DNA of 64,000 nt. It comes from Mactromeris polynyma. Its lineage: Eukaryota > Mollusca > Bivalvia > Venerida > Mactridae. The notes under the pieces were generated by a model. It did not search any database, was not told the DNA's origin, and was given only the letters and a program-made list of their open reading frames with translations. Shown in pieces: positions 1 through 15,500 of the stretch (positions within the stretch are counted from its first letter, which is position 1; the number at the start of each line of letters is the position of its first letter). The stretch is from contig JASFXZ010000018.1 of the NCBI GenBank assembly GCA_032209605.1, positions 7,009,904-7,073,903 of the forward strand, written 5' to 3'. The position numbers were made by a program, and so were the translations under genes.

Positions 1-292
1 GTTAAATCGGAAACGAAGACTGGTAATGATAGTTGATGAAAAAGTGCTGTTACACAAATAAAATAGACAAAAAAATGAAAACCAGTCATGTATTGCGTAC
101 TATGTCTTCTGTCAATTTTTTACTTGTCCGACAGTAATTTTACTTGTCCCGGAAGACTGATCCTATATCAAGTATTAAATGACAAGTATTTAATTTTTTT
201 GGCAAAAAATAGATCAATGTCTAAAAAAGTGTCAAAAATTAAATCATCAACTGACTGAAAAATGTGTATCAAACTTCAAGTAAAATCAGTAC
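1..292. other. APP intron 8 (partial)
   Basis: AT-rich intronic DNA downstream of the exon 8 donor. No coding match or repeat was recognised in it. Confidence 0.6.
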
Positions 293-521
293 CAATTTCT
301 GGTCGGATCTTGTTGTCAAGTTCTGGTACCCGTTTCAACATGTCAATAACGGCAACAATTCTTTCGTCAATTACTCTCAAGTGGTTGACCAATGTATCAC
401 GTACACGCAATGCCTCCTCAGGATCTGTGTCACGAAGATGCTCGTATCTGTTAACTGTATGGAGTCTGTCTTTTTCTTCTGTGCGAATGTATTGTTTTAA
501 GTAACTGAGAAGCTTTGCTGC
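293..521 (-). CDS. APP: APP exon 8: C-terminal half of E2
   Basis: The exon gives 76 residues (343-418) plus one base. YLKQYIRTEEKDRLHTVNRY aligns with human [20 protein letters not shown], and VNHLRVIDERI with MTHLRVIYERM. Acceptor GTCTTTCAG, donor GTACTG, ending in phase 1 after RVPELDNKIRPEI. If the donor is not used the frame stops within a few codons (ACT TGA), which supports the splice. The next exon is off the left edge. Confidence 0.9.
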
Positions 522-3500
522 CTGAAAGACAAGAGTGAATGATTTTAATTATAATGTTTCTGCATAAGGCGCAACAATATCACACTCATTATTAATAAAA
601 ATTAATACATATTAAACACAACAAGTAGCAATATTTTGAGTACATATTATTAAAGGTATACTATGCTCATTTTTTGTTCATTTGTTTAATTAACCAAACA
701 TGAAAAATATATTTCCTATGGTTAAAACATCACTAATCATGCATTTATAAAGAATGAACTCATAATGTATTAATCCATATTTGTTGAAGAAAGATGTTTG
801 TACATCATAAAACAGTTTTTTTAACAATCGGGCTATTTTACCGGTTTTAACTAAGTAATTTGATAAAAAAAATATATTTTCAATTGGTTTTACATTGCAA
901 TGGTTCTTATTAGAGAAGTTTTAGCCAATGTAACAACAATACTGGATAAAGCCAATTCAAACATTTTATGGTCAGATGTGCCAGATACATCTTTAAATCA
1001 GATGACATGTATGACATTTGAATGTAAGTACATTATACACAAAAAAAATAAACAATATTTTTCAGAATCAAGGTTTGTTTCAATTCAACGACAAAATCAC
1101 AAGTATGTATTTCATTTCTATAAAAAAACGGACTTAAAAGCATTTATGGTAAAGTGATGCCAAAAAAATTTCACCGTTTCCTGTGAAAAGCAGAAAAAAA
1201 TATTATTTGCAAAGAAACAGTTATTGCTATATTGGACTTTCAGAAGATTTAGCCATTAAAAAAGGATAGTAGGTGGAAAATATTGAAATCAGCCAGCCCA
1301 CAGATATATCTTTTAAGCCTCAGTGTCTTTCATACATACAACATAACAGACCTAACCGTCATAAATAAATTGTTGTACATTTAATAAAAATTTTCATTTA
1401 TCTTGATCAGCAAAAATCTTCAGACAATTTCAAGAAGATTAATGAACTAACAAAATGTCACACATCCTTATCTTGGAATTAGAATCAACATCTACTTTAA
1501 ACTGAATGCAACATAAAGGATGTAAAATTTATATTTAGACCAATTGCATCACTCTCCAGACAGTCTTCAAATAATATTCTATCATGAAACTAATAATGTT
1601 TGACAATTTTCATCGATCATGGCGGTTTCATGAATTGCATTTAATTGCTTAAATATTTGTATCCAGACAATAACGTTATTTGGTCCTACGTTTGGTAAAT
1701 TCATACAAGATACAAAATGTTATGAAGGGTTGGAATAATTATTGATCCAAATAATGACTGAACTGGGAGAGTTATTAAAGTAATATCTTTTCAGAGCAGC
1801 TGAGCACTACCTCATTTCATCGCTGTGAAAGACATGCAAGAAGACACTTCCACCTCGATTAAACATGAATATCAAATGGCAACCAGGAAATTACAACTGG
1901 TCTTTCTTTAAAGTTGTAAATGGACTGATCTATGGTCAAAAGCAGATCAGTTCAATGTGTAAAATAGGGGGGGGGGGGGGGGTTCAGATTTTATACTGGT
2001 AATACCTTTGGCTCATCATCTTCAAGTTCTGTTTTGTATGCCTCTCTTAAAGTATTCTTCTTTCTGTTGAACATAGCTTGAACTTTCTGTTGATGGAGGG
2101 CAACAAGCTGTTTCTTCTCACTCTTTCCTTCTTCTTCGAAGGCACGATACCTACGTTGGAATCTCTGAAGAAATTAAAAAATAAAGATTGACATTAGACA
2201 ATCTGCACACAATTAGGTATCATTAGACCTCTTGATCTACGTTGACCAACTTCTTTTATATGTGCAAAACATTAACATAAAGAGGAAATCTTCAAATATT
2301 TGAAAATCCCTACATCCTTAACAAAATTAACCATTTTCACACATACCTGACAAAACCAAACAACTTCCATTCAAACCAGCCGTGACTGTGTCCTGGCTTA
2401 CTAACCAGAACCTACGCCTCATTTCAGGAATTGTGAAGACAACAGAAGAATCAAGAATGATTCAAATCCATGACCTTTGTCTCTACCCCCATGTCACAAT
2501 GCAGGACTTCACTTACAGATTATAATATACAGACTAGTAAATTCAATCCTCAAAAGAAACATCATTGTGCATGAACGATATGTACTAGAGTCAAGTATAC
2601 AAATGCAAATGTTTTGGACTCAACAGAAGCTAGTATCTGTTTTATTCCGAATAATATAAATCTAAATATCTTTAATGCATTCACACATACAGATTTAGGA
2701 ACCGTTGCATAGCAACAACTTCCAGATAAATGCTGCTTATGATATCTACAATCTGTTTGCTTAATGCAATATTTAATGCATTAAAAACCAGTTCCAGTTC
2801 CTTACTACCAATCTATCAGTTTAAACAAGTTGTTACCCACATTTATTCAACACAAATATGTTTGTTAGTTTTAAAGCTGAAAGTTTCTAAAGTTACAGTT
2901 ATTGAATGCTTTAAAATTGATAACGCTTATTTATAAGTGTGCGCATAAATTCAGTTCGTCATTCTGTGGTGATATAAAAAATTTCTTACCGCCATGTTGG
3001 AACATACCCTCGGGTAACCTAGGACAAGTTTAGCCATAAGTAAACTTTATCGATATTAAACTTTATCGATTTTCAAAACTGAACTTTCTTCCGTTTATGA
3101 CGGAATGGTGCATGTAACATAATTATTTTTACCTCAGTTATTTCCTTATTCAGTTGTTCAGCTCCAATTTTGTCAGATTTTCTCATTTCAGCAACATCTT
3201 CTCTAGCTTCTTGCCATTCCTTCATCATCTGAAAAAGACAAGAAGAAAAAATATATAAATATCCCAGTATTGCCAAATGCAATAAAACCTGAACTGAATG
3301 AAATTATATCTTGTTTTTCAGTAGGCGGATTTCGTGGTTAGTACCTTTCCATGAAAATAGTTAGCTGTGAAGACTGGTCTTCATAATGTAATGTGGTTGA
3401 AGTAATTTCACTATATAAAGTGTTTTGTAGTATTATTCAATAACATGTCAAAGTTACAGTAGATAAATCACTGTATGAACATAATATGCTGATCATCTAG

Positions 3501-6500
3501 CCTGTATGTGTCAGCAAAACGTAGATGTCTTGTGTACTAAAAGCATAATAAATCTGCAATCTGGAAACAATTTGCTTGGAAATTTCACAATCAATAGAAG
3601 ATAAACGTTTTATGAACATTGGAGTCTTATTTTCCCAGTAAGTGATATTGGATAATAGAGAACAAACAGAGTGCAGACTGAGAGACAGCCATATCCCCTG
3701 TTGCTGTACTTACAATGGAAGGGGAGATAAATCAGAAAGTAATGAAACAAGAGTTATTCTTCTTAACTTTCACTCATTTGAATTCCATGAAATTACGAGA
3801 ACTTGAGGGTAGGATGGTGAATATCACCCTACACTAGTTAAAGGGGAGACATTTATAGGATATGAGTAGGATAGTTGTATTTTATAACCATGCCATTCAC
3901 TAATTGATCAATTTAGGAGAAGATGAGCCAATAAGATGAATATTTTACACTGACAAACTAGGAGTGAAAGGCCTTCGGATATACAACTACCCAAACCACA
4001 TCAAACACAGTATTCCCCTATAAAGTGTACCACTAGGGAGGTAAAAAGTACTTGTTTACCCACAAGAACCAATGGAATGATATATCAAAGGAATTGTGAA
4101 TTAAATATGTATCATTTGGAACCATAATCAACAAAACATCAGCCCATTATCGTTGCAATGCCAATTTGCTGATAATGTTCCCGATATTATACTGGACCAC
4201 GAAACAAGATTACCGAGTAACATCACCAAGCAAGCATAAACATACACTCAGAAACATCTACATATCTGGCTTATAATCATAAGCCATTTATAAAGGCAAT
4301 TGTCCACACCGACTGATATCTGTACAAAGCAGATTGTTCCCAGTAAATTCTACCACTGGCTGTATCAGTTTTCAAGCTAGCAAGAGTCTCTGGAGCGTCA
4401 TTAGAGCAGAATAGTTTCTCTCCATTTTGATTCCTAGATCAATAAGACTGGTCGACCATATGAATGTCTCAAAAGTTAGCAACACACAAAAGCTGTTTAG
4501 AAAGAATAATGATAGGAATTGTTCGCATTACAGACATATGCTGTTTAATGCCACTATAACAATTGTGTTATTCTCCATAAAATACAAAAATCAATGCATT
4601 AACCAGCCAACTGTGTGGTACAATGCTCATATAAGGAGTATTCTCATAAATATCTAAATGTGTTTAAAGAAATTATAATTAATCAATACCATCTAATAAG
4701 CAGTATTCTTTGTCTGTGAGTGTGAGGCTTTTATGTTATATCGACAATTTTCAGGAAAAAGAAGACTGATGGTATCCACAGTTATTCCACTTGAAGCAGA
4801 CATAAGTGCTGCCACATACACTGTGACACCATACCATGTGACATGACAGCACTTCTTATTTGAGTCACATTAACTTGACATGTCAACCAGTCCCAGTACA
4901 GTTGGACCGCACTTATTCGACAAGCTTCCATCCAAATACTTGGTATCATCCAAAATAAATATCAGGTCCCGACGTATCTTCGTAAAAACATGTCAAATTG
5001 AAATGGGTTATCCAAAACCATGAATTAATCAAAATAAAATGTCAGACCTGATTAATTCCAATGAATGAGGTCTGACTGTACTTTCATTTTTTATCACTTT
5101 GGTTTGGTTCAAACCCTTGACCTGTCTCACTAAGGCAAATACTCTACCCATTAGTCCCTGAGCCAGTGTAAGCAGTAGTCACACTTTATGCAAAAGAGAA
5201 TAAGACAGCATAATAGTTCTGTGTAACATAATTATGAAAGACCATTCTAGTCTCACACCATTGCAGATATCTTTGAATATGACTATACGTTGACAAATCA
5301 GAAACAATATGCCAATATCATGAATAAGATTGCAATATTTCAAAATCAGTTGAACATTCGGCAAGGTGTCCAGGGGGCCACTGAAGCTCCTGGCTTTTGA
5401 GCATCTAAGATGGCTTCACTGTATTGTCTCAAAAGCGGTCATTGCGAGCATCAAATCCGCGGAAAACTTCCTGCAACATTTCTCTTCATTCTGACAGTCA
5501 AGCACAGATTATAAGACCAAAAAACTAAGTAACAGTAAGTTACACCCTGTTCAAACTCTTTGAAATTTCTAATTTGTTAATTAAATGAACTACAACTATG
5601 TAAATGTTCTCCCATCCTAATTCCTATACTATAGCAAATCATATTTAAACAGCAATGTGATACTAGAAATGTTAGGTTGAATGAATACAGCATAATACGC
5701 CAGTAATTTAAGAACACATCAATAAATTCACTAATCAGAAAACCATCTTTAAGTTATACATTATTCAAAGACAAACTAAGAATTTGTTGGAGAAAGATGG
5801 GGAGAAAACAATAAAAACATAGCCTATAGGAAGCTATCCTCTTATATCTCAACATTTTACTGCGGGACCTAATTCCAGAAAACCTGGCAAAGTCAAGAAA
5901 TTAAAGGTAAATAACCGACAATAAAGTTCCATAAAAAACACCCCTAAAGCCTTTACAGCAGGGTAGGCTTCGTGTTTTGGCAACCAACATTTAAGACAGA
6001 ACATAGTTTAAACCAAAATGGGAAACTCGTAATACACAGATGTATGGCTGTTTTTTATTGAGAAAAATATTGCCAAAAAATCGAAAGTCTGAATACTAAA
6101 ATAAGTGAGTCATTGGAGGCATGTAGTGGCCTAAATTTGCAAGAAATGTACTCTGAAACTTCCAACTCTATACAATATCTTAAGAAACTGGCTGCTATAA
6201 TTATATGTAGTTTTCAAGAGTCCCAAGGGTGGTCTTACTATTGAGGTTTTACTGTACAATAAACCATTTTATACTTTCATCCCTCTATGCAGACATTTAT
6301 AGCACATGAAGATATGGAAAACATATTCTATGATGTGCAGTGAAGTGTATACTAATGTAGGAGATAAATATATTTCCTTTCGAATGTGTTCTGTAACTGT
6401 CGACCACGTAAACTTATCTTATTACACCAACTTTATTTCATTATTTATTCATACAATTCTGCAAACTACAGCCTGTCATGAAATGTAGAGAAATGTGTAA

Positions 6501-9500
6501 TTGATTTTCAGCAGAATCCAATAGCATTCCGACACTCAGCCATTGATCAGAAATTTTGGAGATTTGGCACTTCTTTCTCATATTGCTTTAATTTTCTGCT
6601 ATCGTCTCGGATGAGTTGCTGGTATATTGAAATGCTGTGCGACAAATCAAAACCTGCAGGTCTGAAATATGTCTTATATTCGAGAGCTAGACAAGCCATG
6701 CGAAATGTCAAGTGTTTGTGGAAACAGAGGAAATTGAATACATTTTATTGGGGGATTTCAATACAGGTTTATAAGTATCATTTCAGAATCAGATTGCCTA
6801 TGCCATGTTGCTAGGTAACCAACCAGCGCACTGCCTTGTTCTTCCACAAGTCACTAACAACTTCCTTAATATGTGATTTAGAGGATACTTGGTAATCACT
6901 TATAACAAGACTTATTTGACAGTTCCAAGGCTGTAATTTGCTGTATGGTTATTATTTCTTTTTGTGTTTTTAATGCCCAGTTTCGGTCTATTAATGCCAG
7001 CTGACTTTTCTTGTGATCTTTCTTAGTTATTCCTTATGGTCAGCCAGGCCATTCCTTGCGCCTCTGTTCTCTTACGTATGTACCCTTGAACCTCCTCAAG
7101 TGCCTTATGTTTTATGGATTGTTGTTTTCACATAGTTCTGTGTTGGGAGGCACTGTCTTAGGTATGTGTCATTCCCTGTAACAACTTATTCTCTCTCTTT
7201 AAGTGTCATTTCTGAGTTCACCATGAAGGTCATGACCACACCAAAACTTAATTTCCTTCTAGGTTTATTGTAAATTGTCAAAAACAATTAACATACCAAT
7301 TTTGTTTCATCTGACAAGTCAGATACACCTGGTAAACTCAGTTCAATTCTGTCATATCATCATGAAGAAATTATACTACTCTACAATGTTTCAAACTTAT
7401 GATGAGACAAATAGATTGGGCAGTCAGTGTTGAAACACTTAGCTAGCTGTGATCACCATAACAAGAAATAGAAAAATTAAATATATAAGCCCTTACCATT
7501 TATTTTTTTCCTAGACAAAAATTGTAAGATATTTAAATAAATACAACTAACCAAGGCAGCAAGTCAAACCTATATATATAGATATATGTATGCTGGGTAA
7601 ACTCGACAAGACAAACATATACATTAATATATATCCACATTACAGAAATGACAATTCATCTTTTCCTTATTTCAAAATTCCAATTTCATGCGAAGTGAAA
7701 CCTCATTTCTTGAACTACTGAATTGTATTTCGAAGTCAAATCAAAATAAAGTACCAAAAAAGACAAAATTTCAGGATTTTAAAGTCACAATTATAGGAGT
7801 AATCAGTTAATCCAGCAGAGCTCATTTCAACAGCTCCAGCAAATCTGACAACATAATATGAGATATTTTTTATAAAGATAATCTTAAAGGTCACAGTCAA
7901 GACAAGTTAATACCAGACAGTATTGATGTAAGATCTAAAGACAGTATTTTTCGTCTGACAATAATCTTCTGGGAACTATATTATGATATATAACCATGAG
8001 TGTTTATCAAGATATGGATTTCCCCTCCCTATGAATCCCGCGTAATTACATGTCTGTGCATATAAAAGATAACACTTTAGAGACAGAATCGACCCCGAAC
8101 CATTCTCTTAGAATAAACTGCCAAATATGTCTTCATGAAGGTAAACGGAAACAATAGGCAAACAATATATACTGATGTCACTAGTTTACAAGACTTCAAA
8201 CACCAGACTGAAAGTGAAAGACCAAAATTAGCTGGGATTCCACCAGGTGCTGATTTTTGACGGCCATTTTGATAATTTTTACAATTTTATAGCCAAATTA
8301 CCTATTATTTAGAAAAAACTGACCGTTCAGTCAGAATCCTGAGGATCAAAATGTAGCTTTTTGGAAATTCCAGGGGCCAAAGGAACAGTTCCAGGTGAAA
8401 TGGAATCTCTAGTTTAAGACTTAAATTATAGATATAACTTTTTAAAACATATGTAAAAGCCAAGCAGATAACATTTTAATGAAGTGTACAGAACACATAA
8501 ATACCAAACAGACAAGGGGAATAGCTGCTGCAGCAAACAAGTTGAACAACATGACACAAATCAAAGATGCAGAACTATAGTAACTCAATTTTGATGGCAA
8601 GGCAGTTACAACATTTGGTCCAAACCCTCAGAATGTGAGGCGAGTTATTTAAGGTAGAGTTATATGAATACACTGTATGGATTATGTACGAACAATTTTA
8701 AATTGTCCCAAATATTAAGCTGGTAACTGCCTTTCTTAGTGAGGGAATAGAAGGCACTCTGGTGCGGGGAGAAATCGTAGTTACTTCTCTAAATTAAGAA
8801 AAAATTGTAAACATCCCTTCTCAAATAATAATTCTAGAACCAATATAATAATGGCACTACGTTCTTCAGCTGTGGCTGCTGATATAGTCATAATTCTTTC
8901 TGCCACACAATCCCCTGATTATCAGTGGGCTCGATTCAGTGAGTCACATCACCATGTGATGCTATGTTGTAACGTCAATCAAAATCGTTATAGATAGCAT
9001 CAAATTTCACAATCGGTATTCTACAGCTATGACTTCATGTTCAAAGTGTATATTATTGAATTATTGATTTGAAAATTTAAATACAGTCGCTACGCATGCC
9101 ACTAGCAGACAGAGATCGGAGCAACCAATGGCGTGTATTGATTTATTGGGTCACATGGTAGAGATGAGAAGATCGAGACTGAGTCATCCGCATGACTCCT
9201 TCGAACATCATCAATATCGTACCCATGGACATCAGAAAATAATTCTTAGCGGGGGAAATTGTCATTCACAGCATAAAATGTGTGACTAAGCCTATTATAA
9301 ACCTTTGAAGCATCGAATCAATTTATTTATCTTAGAACTTATTTTATAGTGTCTACAAGAGACATTACTTCAAACAATCATGATTGCAACATTCTCCTGG
9401 AATGTTTGTAGCTTTTCCTGCTAAACTTTTTTGTTTACTTCTAGCTGCATAAAGCAAAAACAATTTTGAGAAATTCACAGAAATTAAATTTGTTTTGTTG

Positions 9501-12500
9501 ATATTGAAACTTTATCATTAAAAACTTCCTGTATTAAATAAGGTACCGAAATAGACTCTTGCACACAACACACCTCCTCAAATTTAACATTTTATAGTCA
9601 AGTAATCTAACTTCTAAGCCAATACACTATAAACAGGGGTTCCATTTGACTGTTGAGTTGACCCTTTGACCCCTGGAATTTCAAAAAAAGCCACATTTTG
9701 ACCCTCAGGATTCTGGCTGAAGGGTCAAGTTTTCTCTAAATTATAGGTAATTTGTCTATAAAATGGTCCAATTTTATTCTAATTCTAATTCTAATTATCC
9801 AAATGACCCTTGAGATTCAGCACCTTGTGGAACACCTGCATACACTATGTTTTAATTTATTCTTATCAATGCAAGTTTATACCTAATAAGGCAATCTTAT
9901 TGTTTTATAAATTTTATCTGGATAAATGAGTAGGTCACACTATTTATCTAACCACAACATGAACAGTAAGATTAAATTAACCATCTGGTAACTATCACTG
10001 CAAAGGAAATATTAATATACTTGGTGAAGTTTACAGCTGAAGCCAAATCAAAAATGCTTTTGATTATGATGAAGTAGATACTGCAACAGATGTTGTTTCC
10101 TGCGCAATTTCAAGTTGAAATCCGGTTGGCGCTGTAACTTGTAACAGTAGATCTTGAGTTATCTCATTCAAGATTTTGGGCAAAGGAAAACAAATACAGT
10201 CCGACCTCGTTCATTTGAATTTATCGAGTGCGAAATCTTATTTCGAATAATACATAAGTTTTCGAATAACCCATTTCAATTACACGTGCCTGATATTTAT
10301 TCCGATGATACCAAGTATTTGGATGGAAGGCTGTCAAATAAACGAGGTTTGACAATACTGTTGTATATAAAGAATTACTATGCAGGTTAAAGCTTTCTGT
10401 TAAACAAATGAGTATACTTCCCCTGCATCAATGATAAATTATTCATTCCAGTATAATACAGTCAATCTGCTTTTTGCACATATACAGTTTTGCGCTGAAG
10501 ATTTATATACATTTTGGTGAAATAACGTAAAAGAATTAAACTAAACAAGAAAGTGAACTATAAAATGTTTATATTTGTCACAGGAAAGAGCTTAGGTAGA
10601 CAAGTCCCTGGAAACTTGTTAGTGAAACATCCAATTTTCTCCTAATCTGATAAAATTCAGGTCTTTGCAGTACCACTGTGCATTATCTTAAAATGTATAA
10701 GTGTGATTTCTGATCAAGCAAAGTGGATATATCCCAACAGGGCAGCCATTAACAGGTTTGATTTCTGATTTTACACAATACTAACTCCCAATAGACCTAG
10801 CACTGAAAGCATGATGATGTATGTACGAATGATTAAGGTGATCAGTATGGTGAAAACATTTGCGCAAAAAACAGAAACAGCAGACGAAGACTTTTGCATC
10901 AAGAGATGGTGAGACATTTAAACAAATAATGCCTCTTGAAAACAAATGGAACAGCACTTTAATGACACTTTTCTAAACCATATCCAAAGAACACATCAAT
11001 ATTATTGAATCTATCCCCCCCCCCCTCCGATCATTAAGAATGAAACAAACCTTTGTGACTTTTTCATGCTGTGTCTTTTGCATGGATCTTTCTGCTGCCT
11101 TGAACTTAACATGTTCATTGTTATATCTGTCCATGTCGTAACCACGGAGGTAAGCTGAGTAATCATCTAATTTTTCATCAGAATCTTCATTTTCAGAGTT
11201 TGCAGTCCATGAAGTTTCAGTAGTAGTGACCTTTTCTTCTGAAAATAAACAAAAACATCCCACATTCAAATACTGGTCTCAGTTACTATTAAGTGGTTAT
11301 CTTTTCCTTTTCAAGTAAACATATATAGACAATTATACTGCATAAAACACTGGTTTATCTAGAAGTGATATTTTTTGTTTTAGATATAGAACAAAAACAA
11401 ACACATTTTATATTCATACAACCATTTTTCTTATCAGAATTTTGCAATTAACAAGAGGCCCATCCTCTACTGGCTGGCCAAATTTGGTCACTTTTTGTCT
11501 TTAAGCCAACAACCCTGGACAAGGCAGTTTACAATCTTCTTACTATATTAACAAAATCAGTTTAAATCACAAAGGATCAGAAATACAAGAACATATATAT
11601 TAAATAATCACAAAGTGACATTAATAATAATCATGTTCTCTAATCGACAAGATATTTGTAACAGGAAAGATCCCAGAGGGTATACATGACACACTATAAC
11701 CAATTATTAAAGAAATCATTGAGAAAGTAAGACATTAATATATCAATGATTGACTCAGATACAATAGAAATGCACAGATTGAAAAAAGTCTGCACCACAG
11801 AAGTTTGTACGAATCGTCATACGTAAGCTCAAGTACTCCATACAGTATAATAAAGATTGTTACAAGCCCCTGTGTTCTGTACAATGTTTCTGCTTCCAGA
11901 TTTTATACCCAATAAAAGCTTTCTGATATTTTTTACAATGAGCTGGGTTTTACAATATGAGAATAAGTCTAGTTCTAGTAAATTCTTCATCAGTCTGCAA
12001 AATGGGAACTACAGTAAATATAATCAATGAGGAAAGTTGATCCTCGTCTGTCACCAATTTCCGGTATGAATCCCTTATTATGCACAAGACCCCCTTCATT
12101 ATTTCTAGTTTGCTATTCATAAACATTTTTACTGTTTATATAAACTGTTTGCTGAATAATACTTGGAATATTTTGTGCATCTAGCCAATATATTAGCAAC
12201 CCAAGCTGATTTTTAAAATTTGTCTATATAGCCCTACTTACTTAGTTGATGAAAAAGAGCTTGTTGAAACAAATGCTTGACAGTTTAAATTTTCAGGATA
12301 TCTTAATTAGAAATAAAGTTATGCCAAATTGTATGAGCCGCTTTTCTACCAATTTTGTTCCATATTTCTCCTGATTTCACCATCAGTACCAGTTTTCAAA
12401 TTTTATTCTAGGAGAGGGCTCAAGTGATTCAAACAATCAATATCGCTTTCATCACAATCAAGCTTAAATATATTGGCAACATAAATGCTACCAATACAAC

Positions 12501-15500
12501 TGATAAGTTCATATCAATAAACCGTATTTAATCAGATAATCAAATCATCCCTTTGATGAAATCTAAATAATCATCATTGATTAACAGGACGGAATTTCCT
12601 CAGTAATGACATCTCAATGATAAAATGCTGATAATGTGAATATTCTTATCAGTATTTCATCAATATTCAACCAACAAACACAAATCCCAATACAGATTAA
12701 GCCGACTACCATGGAACAAAAAATATCTTGAAAAAAGGTGGTTGGCACAATTTGACGGCTAAGATTTGTTGTGCAACATAAAAAAATGCAGAGATGTTAA
12801 GATTGCTGGTCACTCCATCTCCAAAGTGGATTTCGGTAAGGTAACATACACTTTATCAAAAGGTTAATTTAAATCCGCGTCAAGGTTACAAACATTGTTC
12901 GGTTAAAGGGAAACTGCCTTGGTGGTTTTACACAAGATTTGATTGGTTTACACAACACCGATATGCAAATAGCAAAACCATGTTAGTACAGCTGCGCCGA
13001 AAAATGTATTAAAAACGCTTTTTATTAGAAACAAACTGCAAATACTAATAAGTATAGCATTGTGCACAGGACTAAGTTATGTGAAAGTAATTTCAACAGG
13101 AATAAGTAACCTCAAGGAGCAGAGCATACTGAAGCAACCTCAGTAAATTATTACTGTAGACATAATACTTCACAATCTCCTACCTACTTAGTGCTGGGCC
13201 AATAATTTTATCCAATTATAACCACTGTGCATGCATACCAACATAATTATGTCAGCATGGAGAAATGTCTTACCATAAATATCTGTTAGCATCCTAATAT
13301 GCTTCAGATAGTTGGATACACTGTTTCTAAACCTGATAGGTATCAAACTACATGCATCACTTTTAACAAATTCAATGTGAAAACAATCAAATGGTGTGAA
13401 TAATAAGCTTTCAAACATGGCCATTTTCAATGATTGTACTGACAATTTGACAGTTTTAAACATTTGCAATGGTCCCAAATAGTCTATCAGAGTATAGGCT
13501 TCAACATTTGATTTGCGATAGCAAAATTAGATTGAACAGTACAATACAAATAAAGAAACCACAATCTCCTAATATGGCACTTCAAACTGTGCTACAATAA
13601 TGTATTGGAATAGAACAAGGAAAAGTTGATGTCTGAGTATGTGATACAAGATTGCTACCGACAGAAACACATTTACATGACCCTGTTTGTGTATTGATCA
13701 GTGAAGACAACTGCATCATGCATCCGTTTTATTGATCTCCGCTACTACGGTGTACATGTATTTACAGACATCCATATCGAGGGTTCCATGTAAAACTTTA
13801 ACCAACTCAGTCTGGTAAACAAAACACCTAAAACATAAAGCTACAATGCATCAGAGGTTCCAATAGGTGCTGAATCTTAAGGGTCAATTTGATAATTTTA
13901 TAGAAAAATTACCTGTACCGGTAATTTTATTTAAGAGGAAAATTGACCCTTCTGACAGAATCATGAGGGTCAAAGTATTGTTTTTTTTAATTCCAGGGGC
14001 CAAAGGGTCAACTCCAGGGTCAAATGGAACCCCTGATACATGTGTAGTTTAGAGCCAAAACATTGCATCTAAGGTCAGAATGCTATACAACTGTATGCAT
14101 TTATTCACTGAACAAAATAAGAACATAAATATGTTAGCGTAATACTGTAGTAACTGTCTTCTTATTGCAACACCAATACCTATCTTTGTTATGTATTCTT
14201 AGTCTAAATATTAAAAAAAATCATCAGGACATGAACATTTAAATTAATAGATATGAGCGCTTCTACAGATAGGAAACTTAACTTCATAGAACATCAGAGA
14301 TGCATCTTACAGTTGTTCAAAAAATCGACAACACAACTGAATAAATATACAAAATATTCTAATACAAAAAGCCTTGTAAATGTAACATGAATATTCTGCG
14401 TTCAGCAAAAAAAGACAAAATCATTAATTTAAACATCAAGGAATATCTTGTGAGAGTCCATGTCTGGGAACTTAGTATATGGATATAAAGACAATTTCCT
14501 AATCTGTCAATTCATAAATCTAAATTTGCAAATCTCCCGGAAAATGGTTTTCACCCAAATATACATCTAATAATTATACGAGCAATCCACAACTAAATGG
14601 GAGACAGTTTCTCTCAAGACTTTTATATGCAAAAACAAACAAACAAGTTCAATTAACTCTGAGGCAAAGATGAATATTTAACGTACATGTACAGCCCCAG
14701 ACCAAGGATCGATACACATCGGCTTATTAAAGCTTATTGATTAAATAACCGAGACACAGCTGTGATATGGGAAATGATGCAGGCACGAATTTCAATATAT
14801 GTAAATTCCAGTACAGAGAGAGATGCTGCCTACGTATGCCAACCTCGCTCTGGAGCAGTTTGTTAAGTAAGACTGACAATTAGCATGTATCGTGTCACAA
14901 ATAATTTTCCTGAAGCAGTTAATGAGAAATGGCATAGAAGTATTGACATTTTGCAGAGCACAAGGGAAAAAGTATGATTTTGTTTTAAGGCATTGGCAAA
15001 CAACCTGTGACTAATGCTAGAATAACACAAGATGTCATTGGCAGCTGATGAATGGCCATGATGGAGAATGCCCTTGTCTGCATCCCTAACCTTGAATATG
15101 AAATAGACCGGACTCTTGCATGCGACGTACCAACTCAACTGTTGGTAGCCAAATTGGTAATAAGACTTGTCGGGGACTTCAGGCTACTGCATTTTTAGAG
15201 CCCTGACGTAAGTTGTACGCAAAAACCCTACAAACGAAACGCCTAGTAACTATTTGCCTCACATATAATCATGAATTTTTTTATAATCATTAGAAGTAAT
15301 CAATGATGTTTAAATAAGAAAAAATACTAAAATACCTGACATACAAAGCTACTTTCTATGACTGAACATATCTAACAATTGGAGCATAATTTTCACACTA
15401 AGAGTAACTCATTTTGTAATAATATGTTCCCTTAATAATAATAGCACCCATTAAAGAGCATAATATTCTTGTTGCAAATAGCAAGGACAAAATCTCAGAC

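Larger units (their letters stand above)
3229..11050. other. APP intron 5
   Basis: A 7.8-kb intron with no coding exon recognised. It holds a TA-flanked MITE (4899-5078), a tRNA-like SINE fragment (about 5102-5166, minus), a MITE end (6211-6254), a 380-bp-family copy (6918-7207), two AGGGGTTCC elements (8233-8410, 9635-9837) and another TA MITE (10197-10360). The rest is plain AT-rich sequence. Confidence 0.7.
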